Assembly (NCBI GenBank): GCA_028873815.1
Contig: JAPPNN010000063.1
Span: 1-64,000, forward strand
Length of the DNA: 64,000 bases
Source: Gemmatimonadota bacterium
Lineage (GTDB): Bacteria > Gemmatimonadota > Gemmatimonadetes > Longimicrobiales > Gaopeijiaceae
Direction: 5' to 3'
Position numbers and translations under genes: made by a program
Notes under the pieces: model-generated
Seen by the model: only the letters and a program-made list of their open reading frames with translations
Database searches by the model: none
What the model was told of the DNA's origin: nothing
Part shown: in pieces, positions 20,888-28,999 of the stretch
Layout: each line of letters begins with the position of its first letter
How positions within the stretch are numbered: the first letter of the stretch is position 1

Positions 20888-21517
20888 ATGAAGTCCATCG
20901 AGCGGGGATTGGTCACGTCGGCAGCGTTGCTGCTCGTACTGTTCCTGGGTGCCGCCTGCGGAGACCAACCCCAGGGGGACGAGTCTGCCAGCGGCGAGGC
21001 CGCCGAGGGGGCCATGGCCGCGGAGGCTGGAAGCGAGGCGGCAGGCGTCGACGCGGAGACCGGCGAGGCGGCCGGTGAGGAAGGCGGCGAGCACCGCGAG
21101 GGCGGTGAGCACAGTGAGGGCGGGGAGCACCGGGAAGGTGGTGAGCATGGGGAGGGGGGCGAGCACCGTGAAGGTAGCGAGCACGGCGAAGGTAGCGAGC
21201 ACGGCGATGAGGGCGAGGAGTCGGGCGAATACATCGGTCGCACGCAGAGTTGGGACGCGACCCGGCGCGGCATGCGCCTGACGCTGGCGTTCGACGAAGA
21301 TCGCGGAGCCTTCGTGGGAATGGTCGAGAACACGACCGAGGCGACAATCTGCGCCGTTCGCGTGGAAGTGCACCTGGCCGGCGGGCCCGAGCTGGGGCCC
21401 ACCGAGCGCCGGGATCTGGATGCGGGGGCGTCCATGGCACTGGAGCTGCCGGGGGGCGGCGAGAGCTTCGAGAGCTGGACCGCGCATCCGGAAAGCTCGG
21501 CCTGCGGCGGGGTCTGA
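20888..21517 (+). CDS. Lipoprotein with His/Glu hexapeptide repeats
   Basis: This 209-residue protein is not of a family I recognise. It has a signal peptide with lipobox LGAAC (Cys24), an Ala/Glu/Gly-rich acidic stretch, and seven tandem hexapeptides of pattern G-(G/S)-E-H-x-(E/D) at residues 66-107. A compact C-terminal domain (about 115-205) follows, with alternating beta-like strands (MRLTLAFDEDRGAFVGMVEN, VRVEVHLAGG). The histidine/glutamate repeats could bind divalent metal ions. It starts 173 nt after lysJ and ends 5 nt before a convergent glycosidase. Confidence 0.72.
   Translation: MKSIERGLVTSAALLLVLFLGAACGDQPQGDESASGEAAEGAMAAEAGSEAAGVDAETGEAAGEEGGEHREGGEHSEGGEHREGGEHGEGGEHREGSEHGEGSEHGDEGEESGEYIGRTQSWDATRRGMRLTLAFDEDRGAFVGMVENTTEATICAVRVEVHLAGGPELGPTERRDLDAGASMALELPGGGESFESWTAHPESSACGGV
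21083..21208 (+). repeat. Seven tandem 18-bp coding repeats
   Basis: Seven copies of a degenerate 18-bp unit (consensus GGCGAGCACCGxGAGGGx) lie in frame inside the His/Glu lipoprotein gene. Each codes for one G-(G/S)-E-H-x-(E/D) hexapeptide. Copy number could vary by slippage without frameshift. Confidence 0.85.
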
Positions 21518-21522
21518 CCCGA

Positions 21523-23511
21523 CTAGGGCCAGAAGCCGGGCCTGAAGTCCTCGAGTTCCTCCAGAGCACCCAGCGCGAAGAGCGGTGCCCAGCTCTGGAA
21601 CCGATGGCCGCATCCCGCGCCCGTGCGGGAGTCGAAGTTCTCACGGCACATTCCCGTACGGCGACGGTCGGCGAGGAACATGCGAGCACCCTTCCAGGCA
21701 AGATCGTGGGCGAGGTGGTCGAAGCCATACCGGCGAAGGCCCTGCAGAATCAGGTAGTTCATGGGAGGCCAGATCGAGCCGCGCCAGTATTGCTGGTCGG
21801 CGAAGGCGGGGTCGTCCCGTGCGATCGTGGGCAGGACCCAGTCGCCCCAGAAGCGGGCGGGATCACACAGAGTCTCAACCATGCGCCGGGCCCGCCGCCG
21901 CGTAGGGACGCCCGCGATCAGGGGGAGGAAATTGGATGCCGCCACCCGGGCGGAAAGCCCCGATGGCAGTTCGTCCAGGTAGAGACCGGCGTCTTCACAC
22001 CAGAGCACGCGATTCATGACTTCGACGAGGCGTAGATACCCGGTGGCGAACCGGTCGGCGGCGGTGTCGTCCCGGAGGATCCGCGCGATCCGTGACAGAC
22101 ACTCAAGGTCGAGGGCACGGTAGCTGCACAGGTCGACCGCCGACATCGCGAAGACCTGCCGGTCCGGGTCCCAGTCGGCTTCGTCCCAGAGAGGCAGATC
22201 GTCCTGGCCCGATTCCCAGGCCGCGCGCTGATGGCCGTCGGCGCCTTCTTCCCATGCCGGCACGAGTCCGGGGCCGGGCACGAGTGCGGTGTCGGAGCCC
22301 CAGGCGAGAAGTCCCGGGGTCAGGCCTTCGCGACGGGGCCGCCCGTCCTTGTCCGCCACCCACCACTGGCACCAGGCTACGAGGTCCGGGTAGACGGCGG
22401 CGAGCGTGTCGGGGTCGGGGTGGGTCCGCTGAAGTCGGAGTGCGGCATACGAGCCGATGGGTGGTTGAGACCGATCGGGCGTGCCGCCGTGGCGGCTTCG
22501 CCAGTTGGGGACGCAGCCGTTCGGGTATCGGGACCGGACCCCGGCCTGAAGAGCAGCCCAGGCGAGCTCGCCCGACACGGCAGCGAGTTGGAGGGCGTTG
22601 AAAAAGCTGTCCCATCCGAAGACGGTCCAATCGTCGGATGCGGGGGCGGTCGACGCGCCGGGCTGGCGCCCGGCAGACCCGGCGGCCACCCCCGGCCGGG
22701 GAAAGATCCAGCGGCGGCCGGCCGGGGCGTAGAGCCGTGCGGTCTCGGGCTGAAGCAAGACCGTCCACATGAGGTTGTCGGCGATGCTCTTCAACAGGTC
22801 CGGGTGGTCCGCCGCCCGGGGCCGCCGCCGCCCCCATTGCCTGCGCGCCGCATCGATCCAGGCGTCCGCCCGCTCGACGAGCCGCGCCGCCCGGGCGGCG
22901 GCCCCGGCCCCGCCCCACGCGGCCACCATGACCAGGCGACCGGTCGTGTTTTCCGCAACGTCGAGGAAGCGCGCCACCTCGCCCGGGCGTGCCGGTACGT
23001 CCAGCGTGGCGTCGGACGCCATGCGCCGCCTCGTCGCCGGCGCGAACGCGGTGACGATCTCCACACCCCCGGACACGGCCCGCCAGCCGTCCAGGGGTAC
23101 GGCGTCCGCCGCGTCCGCCATGGCCGCACTGTCTCCCTCCTCCACCTCGGCCCAGCGGGGATCCCATCGCCAGGGCGCATCGCCGATCAGCTCCAGACGG
23201 CCGGGCGATCGGGCGGTCGCGCGCAACGCCACAGCGTCGCTCCCGCGCGACCACTCCACGATCAGCGTGCTCGACCGGGGTTCGGATTCGGGCGACGCCT
23301 CGGCGCTCAGATCGAACTCCATGCGCGCGTAGGACCCGTCGGGCGCGTGCGGCCCGACCAGCGATACCATCCAGTACCAGTCGTCGCGGTCGCGGCGGCG
23401 CCCACCGGGATCGGTGAAGGCGAGACGGACGCCGACGCCTTCGTTCGGACCAGTGGCGAACACCAGGCCTGCCCAGCGGGACGCTTCCAGCGCGCCTATC
23501 GACAGAGTCAC
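21523..23511 (-). CDS. Glycoside hydrolase, GH63/MGH1-type (alpha/alpha)6 barrel
   Basis: The 662-residue protein has a beta-rich N-terminal region (about 1-200) and a six-hairpin catalytic domain. Family-typical segments include VFGWDSFFNALQLA, AAWESGQDDLPLWD, VDLCSYRALDLECL and the C-terminal QQYWRGSIWPPMNYLIL. GH63-type enzymes hydrolyse alpha-glucosidic bonds in oligosaccharides or mannosyl/glucosyl-glycerate. No signal peptide is seen, so it is probably cytoplasmic. GTG at 23511 is the only start before an upstream in-frame stop. It is convergent with the upstream lipoprotein gene and divergent from the GPP34-P450 gene. Confidence 0.8.
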   Translation of the reverse strand: MTLSIGALEASRWAGLVFATGPNEGVGVRLAFTDPGGRRRDRDDWYWMVSLVGPHAPDGSYARMEFDLSAEASPESEPRSSTLIVEWSRGSDAVALRATARSPGRLELIGDAPWRWDPRWAEVEEGDSAAMADAADAVPLDGWRAVSGGVEIVTAFAPATRRRMASDATLDVPARPGEVARFLDVAENTTGRLVMVAAWGGAGAAARAARLVERADAWIDAARRQWGRRRPRAADHPDLLKSIADNLMWTVLLQPETARLYAPAGRRWIFPRPGVAAGSAGRQPGASTAPASDDWTVFGWDSFFNALQLAAVSGELAWAALQAGVRSRYPNGCVPNWRSRHGGTPDRSQPPIGSYAALRLQRTHPDPDTLAAVYPDLVAWCQWWVADKDGRPRREGLTPGLLAWGSDTALVPGPGLVPAWEEGADGHQRAAWESGQDDLPLWDEADWDPDRQVFAMSAVDLCSYRALDLECLSRIARILRDDTAADRFATGYLRLVEVMNRVLWCEDAGLYLDELPSGLSARVAASNFLPLIAGVPTRRRARRMVETLCDPARFWGDWVLPTIARDDPAFADQQYWRGSIWPPMNYLILQGLRRYGFDHLAHDLAWKGARMFLADRRRTGMCRENFDSRTGAGCGHRFQSWAPLFALGALEELEDFRPGFWP

Positions 23512-23640
23512 GAGCCAAAGGTCGTGTATGCGTGGCTTCGGCGCTATCCTTCAGGGGAGATGATTTATGGCGCGTGCTTGCGGGATCGGTCGGCCAGGAG
23601 GTGACGGCGGTCCCTTTCCTGCGACAATGGACTGGCGGCT

Positions 23641-23665
23641 ACCGGGGACATAACTTCTCCCCGGT
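23641..23665 (+). promoter_or_regulatory. Inverted repeat upstream of the GPP34-P450 gene
   Basis: ACCGGGGA (23641-23648) and TCCCCGGT (23658-23665) form a perfect 8-bp inverted repeat with a 9-nt loop. It lies in the 226-bp divergent gap, 72 nt before the ATG at 23738. It could be an operator or an mRNA hairpin. No clear -10/-35 pair was found nearby. Confidence 0.35.
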
Positions 23666-23737
23666 GCGAGATATCCGAGTCAGCGGAAGGCGGTGGAACA
23701 TGACATTCCGCGTGGAACCGCAGGGGTGGCTGGATTG

Positions 23738-25765
23738 ATGGCCGTTACGACCGATGGTGTGACGACCACCGCACTTACGCTCCCCGAGGAGCTCATCCTG
23801 ATGCTCCTCAACGAGGAGAACGGCTATTTCCACCAGGTGCCCGGCTGGCGATTGAACTGCGCCGTCGTCGGCGCGGTGCTCGCGGAACTCTCCCTGCTTT
23901 CGCGCATCGACACGGATCTGGAGTCTCTGTTTCTGGTTGACGCGGCGAAGACCGGCGATCCCGCCCTGGACCCCATTCTGGAGGAAATCGCGGGCGAACC
24001 CGTCCAGCACAACGCGCAATACTGGATCGAACGGCTTGCCCACCGTGCCGAATCCGTCATCGACCTGACCCTGGACCGCCTGGTCGACCTGAAGATCCTC
24101 GAATACCATGACGGCGATTTCTGGACGGTGGCTGGTACCGTGCGGCATTCGGACATGTACGGCGATCCGGCGGAGGATACGGCCGGGCAGTTCATCAAGA
24201 CGCGGATCGGCAAGGCGATTTTCACCGACGCGATTCCGGATCCGAGAGACGTGATCGTCATTTGTCTCGTCAATACCTGCGATGTCTTCCGGTTCATGTT
24301 CCAGCTCGATGAAGAAGCCGAGGAGCGCATCGAGTTCATCAGCAAGATGGACCTGATCGGCCGCTCCATTGCCGCCGCGGTTCTCCACAATGTCGCGGCA
24401 CCGCTGTTTCGGCGTTCCCGTTTGACGAAGCACATTCCGCGTGTTCCACTGCGCAAGCTGCTGTCCAATCCCAATGCGCGCATCGGCAATCTTCCCGCGG
24501 TTTTTGCAGATCTGGCCAAACAGTACGGCCCGGTTTACCAGATCCGTCCACCGTTCAAGAAGCCCATGGTCTTCCTTGCCGGAACCCAGATAAACCGCTG
24601 GACGAATCGGCACGGGCGGATGCACCTGAGGACGAGGGACTACTTCGCCGATTTCGAGAAAGTCTACGGCGCGTCCGGCGTCTTGCCCTCTCTGGATGGC
24701 GCGGATCATTTCCGGCTTCGCAAGGCCCTGGCGCCGGCGTACTCGCGCCGGAGACTCGCGGATCAGGTGGGCGACCTTATCCATCATACCCGGAAACATA
24801 TGGCGGAATGGCGGGTCGGTGACACCATCTCCGCGACGAAGATGTGTCGGCGAACGATCAACGCGCAGATTTCGCCAATGTACGTCAGCGTGGATTCGCA
24901 GGACATCTTCGACGACCTGTCGATATACAAGGAACGGGCGCTCAACGTTCACATCACCAAGGCCCTGCCCAGGTTCATGCTGAAGACACCGGGAATGAAA
25001 CGGCGGGCCAAGGCCGTGGACACGCTGCTGGGACGAATCCAGAGCGTTCATACGCCCGCACAGCGAGCCGGCTGCCCGCGCAACCTCGCGGACGACCTGT
25101 TGAGCCTCAACGCGAGCGATCCGCAGTTCGTGCCGGAATCGAACCTGCGTTTCGCGCTGTCCGCAGCGCTGATTGCCAGCGTCTACCTGGGTGACGCGTT
25201 CAGCTTTGCGGTCTACGCGATGGCGTCAAGGCCCGCCGACTACGCGAGGATCCGGGACGAAGCCGCCGCCCTGTTCGGAAACGGCGATCCCGATGGCGAC
25301 GACTTCACGCCATCCGCGTTGGACTTCACCCACCGCTTCCTCATGGAATGTCTGCGGATGTACCCGATTGTGCCGATGTCCATGCGCACCGTCATGAATG
25401 GCTGTGTGGTCGAAGGCTACGAACTGCCGGTGGGCAAGACAATCTTCATCGCGCAGACCGCCACCCATTTCATGGACGACGTCTTCCCCAACCCGTTCAC
25501 ATTCGATACGGACCGCTATCGGGCACCGCGGCATGAGCACAGGGGTCCCGGGTACGCGCCGTACGGCCTGGGCACGCACAGGTGTCTCGGCTTCCGCTGG
25601 ATGGAACTGCAGTTGGCCATCAACATGCTCATGGTCGCGCACTACTTCACGGTCGAGGTGTTCCCGGAGGATTTCAGGTTCCGTTTCAACCCCTTCCCGT
25701 CGATGAAGCCGAGCAAGAAGCTGAAGTTCCGCATCGCGGAGCAGGTGCGGGAGCTGCCGGCCTAG
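23738..25765 (+). CDS. GPP34-domain/cytochrome P450 fusion protein
   Basis: Residues about 12-215 of this 675-residue protein match the GPP34 (GOLPH3-like) fold: LTLPEELILMLLNEENG, GAVLAELSLLSRID and a C-terminal DVIVICLVNTCDVFRFMF. GOLPH3 proteins bind membrane phosphoinositides. Residues about 235-670 are a cytochrome P450. The ExxR motif is E537-R540 (ECLRMYP), and the heme ligand is Cys616 in PYGLGTHRCLGF. The I-helix reads LGDAFS around Asp486-Ala487, lacking the usual Thr after the acid. Start at 23738 rather than an in-frame ATG at 23693 is a judgement; both have purine-rich upstream sequence. An RND transporter follows after 54 nt and a sterol methyltransferase lies beyond it, suggesting a lipid or sterol substrate. 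Confidence 0.85.
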   Translation: MAVTTDGVTTTALTLPEELILMLLNEENGYFHQVPGWRLNCAVVGAVLAELSLLSRIDTDLESLFLVDAAKTGDPALDPILEEIAGEPVQHNAQYWIERLAHRAESVIDLTLDRLVDLKILEYHDGDFWTVAGTVRHSDMYGDPAEDTAGQFIKTRIGKAIFTDAIPDPRDVIVICLVNTCDVFRFMFQLDEEAEERIEFISKMDLIGRSIAAAVLHNVAAPLFRRSRLTKHIPRVPLRKLLSNPNARIGNLPAVFADLAKQYGPVYQIRPPFKKPMVFLAGTQINRWTNRHGRMHLRTRDYFADFEKVYGASGVLPSLDGADHFRLRKALAPAYSRRRLADQVGDLIHHTRKHMAEWRVGDTISATKMCRRTINAQISPMYVSVDSQDIFDDLSIYKERALNVHITKALPRFMLKTPGMKRRAKAVDTLLGRIQSVHTPAQRAGCPRNLADDLLSLNASDPQFVPESNLRFALSAALIASVYLGDAFSFAVYAMASRPADYARIRDEAAALFGNGDPDGDDFTPSALDFTHRFLMECLRMYPIVPMSMRTVMNGCVVEGYELPVGKTIFIAQTATHFMDDVFPNPFTFDTDRYRAPRHEHRGPGYAPYGLGTHRCLGFRWMELQLAINMLMVAHYFTVEVFPEDFRFRFNPFPSMKPSKKLKFRIAEQVRELPA

Positions 25766-25819
25766 CGAGTCCGGCCGAGCGACGACATTCTCGTCCACAC
25801 CCAGGCTGATCCAACAGAA

Positions 25820-28800
25820 ATGAGTCGGAACTCAAGCAGCCACGGCGAGCCTGGCGGCCCCATTGCCTACATGGCGAGCAACGGCGTCGCCGCCAATCTG
25901 CTGATGTTCGGGATCATCGCCGCCGGCCTGGTGTCGCTGACCGGTCTCGAGCAGGAGGGATGGCCCGAGGTACCCTTCAACCAGTTCGAGATCTCCGTGC
26001 CCTTCCCCGGCGCAACTCCCGAGGAGGTGGAGGAGGCCATCGTCGTCAAGATCGAGGATGAGGTCAGGGGACTCGCCGATGTGAAGGCGGTCAGATCCAT
26101 AGCCGCGCCGGGGATGGCGTCCGTCAGGGTTGAAGTCAACTCCGGCACGGACATGGGGGCCAAGAAGGACGAGATCGAGTCGGCGGTCGGGCGTATTCAG
26201 ACGTTTCCGGGCGGAGCCGAACGGTTCCAGATACGCGAAATGACCAACGCCCAGAGCATGATTCGCCTGATCGTCTACGGCGACGTTCCGGAGCGCTCGC
26301 TCAAGGAGCTCGCGTACCGGATCGAAGACGACCTCGCCGCGCTTCCCTCCGTTTCCCAGGTCGTGACCAGCGGAGTGCGCAACTACGAGGTTTCGATCGA
26401 GGTGCCGCTGCAACGTCTCAGGGCTCTCGGCCTGACCCTCACCGATATCGCGAACACGATTCGGCGCAACTCACTGGACTTGTCCGCGGGGAGTATCGAT
26501 ACCCGGGAGTCCCAGGTGCGGGTGCGCACGGTTGGCCAGAGCTACGACCAGCAGGATTTCGAGGAAATCGTGCTCCTCAGCCGCGACGATGGCACGGTCG
26601 TGCGTCTGGGTGATGTCGCCGAAGTGCGTGACGGTTTCCAGGACACGGATCTGATCGTGCGGCATCAGGGCCAGCCCGCGGTCTTCGTCGAGGTTTTCCG
26701 GGCGAAGGGCGAACGGGTCATGAGCGTGGCGCGTGCCGTCAAGGAGCATGTAGCCGACGAGGTGATCCCTTCACTCCCCAACGGCGTGGGCGTCACCATC
26801 TGGAACGACGACTCCACCGCGTTCACGGAGCGGGCCGCCCTCCTCCTCAAGAACGGGGCTCTGGGGCTGCTGCTGGTCTTGATCGCGCTGGGCCTTTTCC
26901 TGGAGGTCCGGCTGGCCTTCTGGGTAGCCGTCGGCCTTGGCGTTGCGGGGATCGGCGCGCTGGCCGCCATGATGGTGTTCGACATCGCAATCCACGCCGT
27001 CTCGCTCTTCTCCTTCGTGCTCGCCATCGGAATCATCGTGGACGATGCGATCGTCGTCGCCGAACATATCCATCTGGAACGAATGCGAGGCACGCCGGGC
27101 GTCGTCGCCGCCATCCGCGGTGCGCGGCGGATCAAGGTGCCGCTGATCTTCGCGGTGCTCACCACCATCGTTGCGTTCGTCCCCCTGCTCTTCATTCCCG
27201 CGGGGTTCGGAGAAGTCTGGAAGGCGCTGCCCATCATCGTGATCGCCATGCTGGTGATCTCACTGATCGAATCGCTGCTGGTGCTGCCCAACCACCTGTC
27301 GCACCGACTGCACGGCCCCGATTGGGCGCCCCGCACGGGCCCGGAACGGTTCGTCGGCCGCATTCAGGGTCGAGTCGACTCCCTGCTGAACAATTTCATC
27401 CAGGGCCCCCTGGATCACGGAATGCGGTTCGCGACCGATCGTCCCGGCATAACGCTCTCCGCAGCTGCCGCCGTCTTCATATTGACCATTTCCCTGCTGC
27501 CGGCGGGCATCGTACCCACCACCTTTGCGACCGAGGTCGAGGGGGACTTCGTAACCGCCACCCTTCAGATGCCGGACGGCACCACCGCGCGGCAGACGGA
27601 CGCGGTGGCACGGGAACTGGAGGCGGCCGGTCACCGGGTCATCCAGCGTCTCTCCGAGGGCCGGCCCTCGGATACGCCTCCGCTTCTGTCCGGCGTTACG
27701 GCCGTCGTTGGTCAGCGGTCACGGATCGAGGTCGGCGGTCTCAACCCCTCCCCCACCCTGAACCCCGAAGCCAATATCGCCACCATCGAGTTCAAGCTCC
27801 TGCCGGCGCAGCAGCGGCGCATCACGTCGGGAGAAGTCATGCAGGCCTGGCGTGAGGAGGTGGGTATCCTGCCCCAGGTGCGCTCGATAACCTTCATGAG
27901 CGAGATCTACACGCTGGGCAACCCGTTGGAAGCCGTGCTTTCCCATCCGGATCCGGAGCGCCTGGTGGTAATCGCATCGTCCGTGGTCAATGAACTCCGT
28001 CGAGTGGGTGGGGTCTTTGACATCCACTCGGATCATACGCCCGGCATCCCGGAAGTTCAGCTGGGACTGTTGCCTGAAGCACGAACCCTCGGCCTGACGC
28101 TCGACGCGCTGGCCCTGCAGACGAGAGCCGCCTTCTTTGGGGCGGAGGCCCTGCGGGTGCAGCGAGGACGCGACGAAGTCCGGGTCTACGTCCGACTGCC
28201 CGAGGAGCAGCGCAGCTCGCTCACCGACATCGAGAGCTACCTGCTCCGTACGGAAAACGGCGCCGAGGTGCCGGTGAGCCGTGTGGCTTCACTCAGTCCG
28301 GGCATGTCGCCGCCGGCCATCCATCGCCAGGACGGCCAGCGCGTCGTCACGGTCACCGCTGATGTGGATTCCAACGTGATTTCCGCCGGGGAAGCCAATG
28401 GCATCCTGGAAAACACCATCCTCGCGGGACTGGTCGATACGGATCCCGGTCTGACCTATACCTTTGGCGGCGAACAGCAGCAGCAGCTCGACTCTCTGGG
28501 CGCGCTCTACCGTGGTTTCGCGATAGCGTTGCTGATCATCTTCGCGCTGCTGGCCATTCCGCTGCGTTCCTATACCAAGCCCTTCATCATCATGGCCATC
28601 ATTCCGTTCGGGTTCGTCGGCGTGATCCTGGGCCACTGGATCCTGGGAGTGGCGGTGAGCGCGGAGTCCTTTGTCGGGATATTCGGCCTGGCGGGCGTGG
28701 TGGTGAACGATTCCCTGGTCATGATGGACTTCATCGATCAGGAACTCGAAGAGGGCCTTCCGGTGCGCGAGGCGATCATCGAGGGAGCCAAGGGCCGTTT

Positions 28801-28999
28801 TCGTCCGATCATGCTTACCTCGCTGACCACCTTCCTCGGCTTCACGCCGCTCATTCTCGAGGACGCCATTCAGGCCCAGTTCTTCGTTCCCTTCTCCGCC
28901 TCGATCGGGTGCGGCATCCTGTTCACCACCGCCATGCTGATGTTCCTGGTGCCCGCGCTGTCCTCGCTGCGCCTGCGCTGGACCACGCGGGGCGGCTAG
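25820..28999 (+). CDS. RND-family efflux transporter (AcrB-like inner-membrane subunit)
   Basis: The 1059-residue protein has the RND layout: a first membrane helix (about 15-35), a large periplasmic loop, a helix bundle, a second loop and a second bundle. The proton-relay Asp-Asp pair is present (IGIIVDDAIVVAEHIHLERM). The C-terminal bundle has GLAGVVVNDSLVMMDFIDQ. RND pumps export hydrophobic compounds using the proton gradient, usually with an adaptor and an outer-membrane channel. Neither partner is adjacent. It follows the GPP34-P450 by 54 nt and converges with the methyltransferase (4-nt overlap of ends). Export of a lipid or sterol made here is a reasonable inference only. Confidence 0.9.
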   Translation: MSRNSSSHGEPGGPIAYMASNGVAANLLMFGIIAAGLVSLTGLEQEGWPEVPFNQFEISVPFPGATPEEVEEAIVVKIEDEVRGLADVKAVRSIAAPGMASVRVEVNSGTDMGAKKDEIESAVGRIQTFPGGAERFQIREMTNAQSMIRLIVYGDVPERSLKELAYRIEDDLAALPSVSQVVTSGVRNYEVSIEVPLQRLRALGLTLTDIANTIRRNSLDLSAGSIDTRESQVRVRTVGQSYDQQDFEEIVLLSRDDGTVVRLGDVAEVRDGFQDTDLIVRHQGQPAVFVEVFRAKGERVMSVARAVKEHVADEVIPSLPNGVGVTIWNDDSTAFTERAALLLKNGALGLLLVLIALGLFLEVRLAFWVAVGLGVAGIGALAAMMVFDIAIHAVSLFSFVLAIGIIVDDAIVVAEHIHLERMRGTPGVVAAIRGARRIKVPLIFAVLTTIVAFVPLLFIPAGFGEVWKALPIIVIAMLVISLIESLLVLPNHLSHRLHGPDWAPRTGPERFVGRIQGRVDSLLNNFIQGPLDHGMRFATDRPGITLSAAAAVFILTISLLPAGIVPTTFATEVEGDFVTATLQMPDGTTARQTDAVARELEAAGHRVIQRLSEGRPSDTPPLLSGVTAVVGQRSRIEVGGLNPSPTLNPEANIATIEFKLLPAQQRRITSGEVMQAWREEVGILPQVRSITFMSEIYTLGNPLEAVLSHPDPERLVVIASSVVNELRRVGGVFDIHSDHTPGIPEVQLGLLPEARTLGLTLDALALQTRAAFFGAEALRVQRGRDEVRVYVRLPEEQRSSLTDIESYLLRTENGAEVPVSRVASLSPGMSPPAIHRQDGQRVVTVTADVDSNVISAGEANGILENTILAGLVDTDPGLTYTFGGEQQQQLDSLGALYRGFAIALLIIFALLAIPLRSYTKPFIIMAIIPFGFVGVILGHWILGVAVSAESFVGIFGLAGVVVNDSLVMMDFIDQELEEGLPVREAIIEGAKGRFRPIMLTSLTTFLGFTPLILEDAIQAQFFVPFSASIGCGILFTTAMLMFLVPALSSLRLRWTTRGG

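Noticed and set aside
23532-23738. 68-codon open frame ahead of the P450 fusion
   Set aside because: Composition is like other non-coding frames in this high-GC window; no motif or ribosome-binding site supports it.
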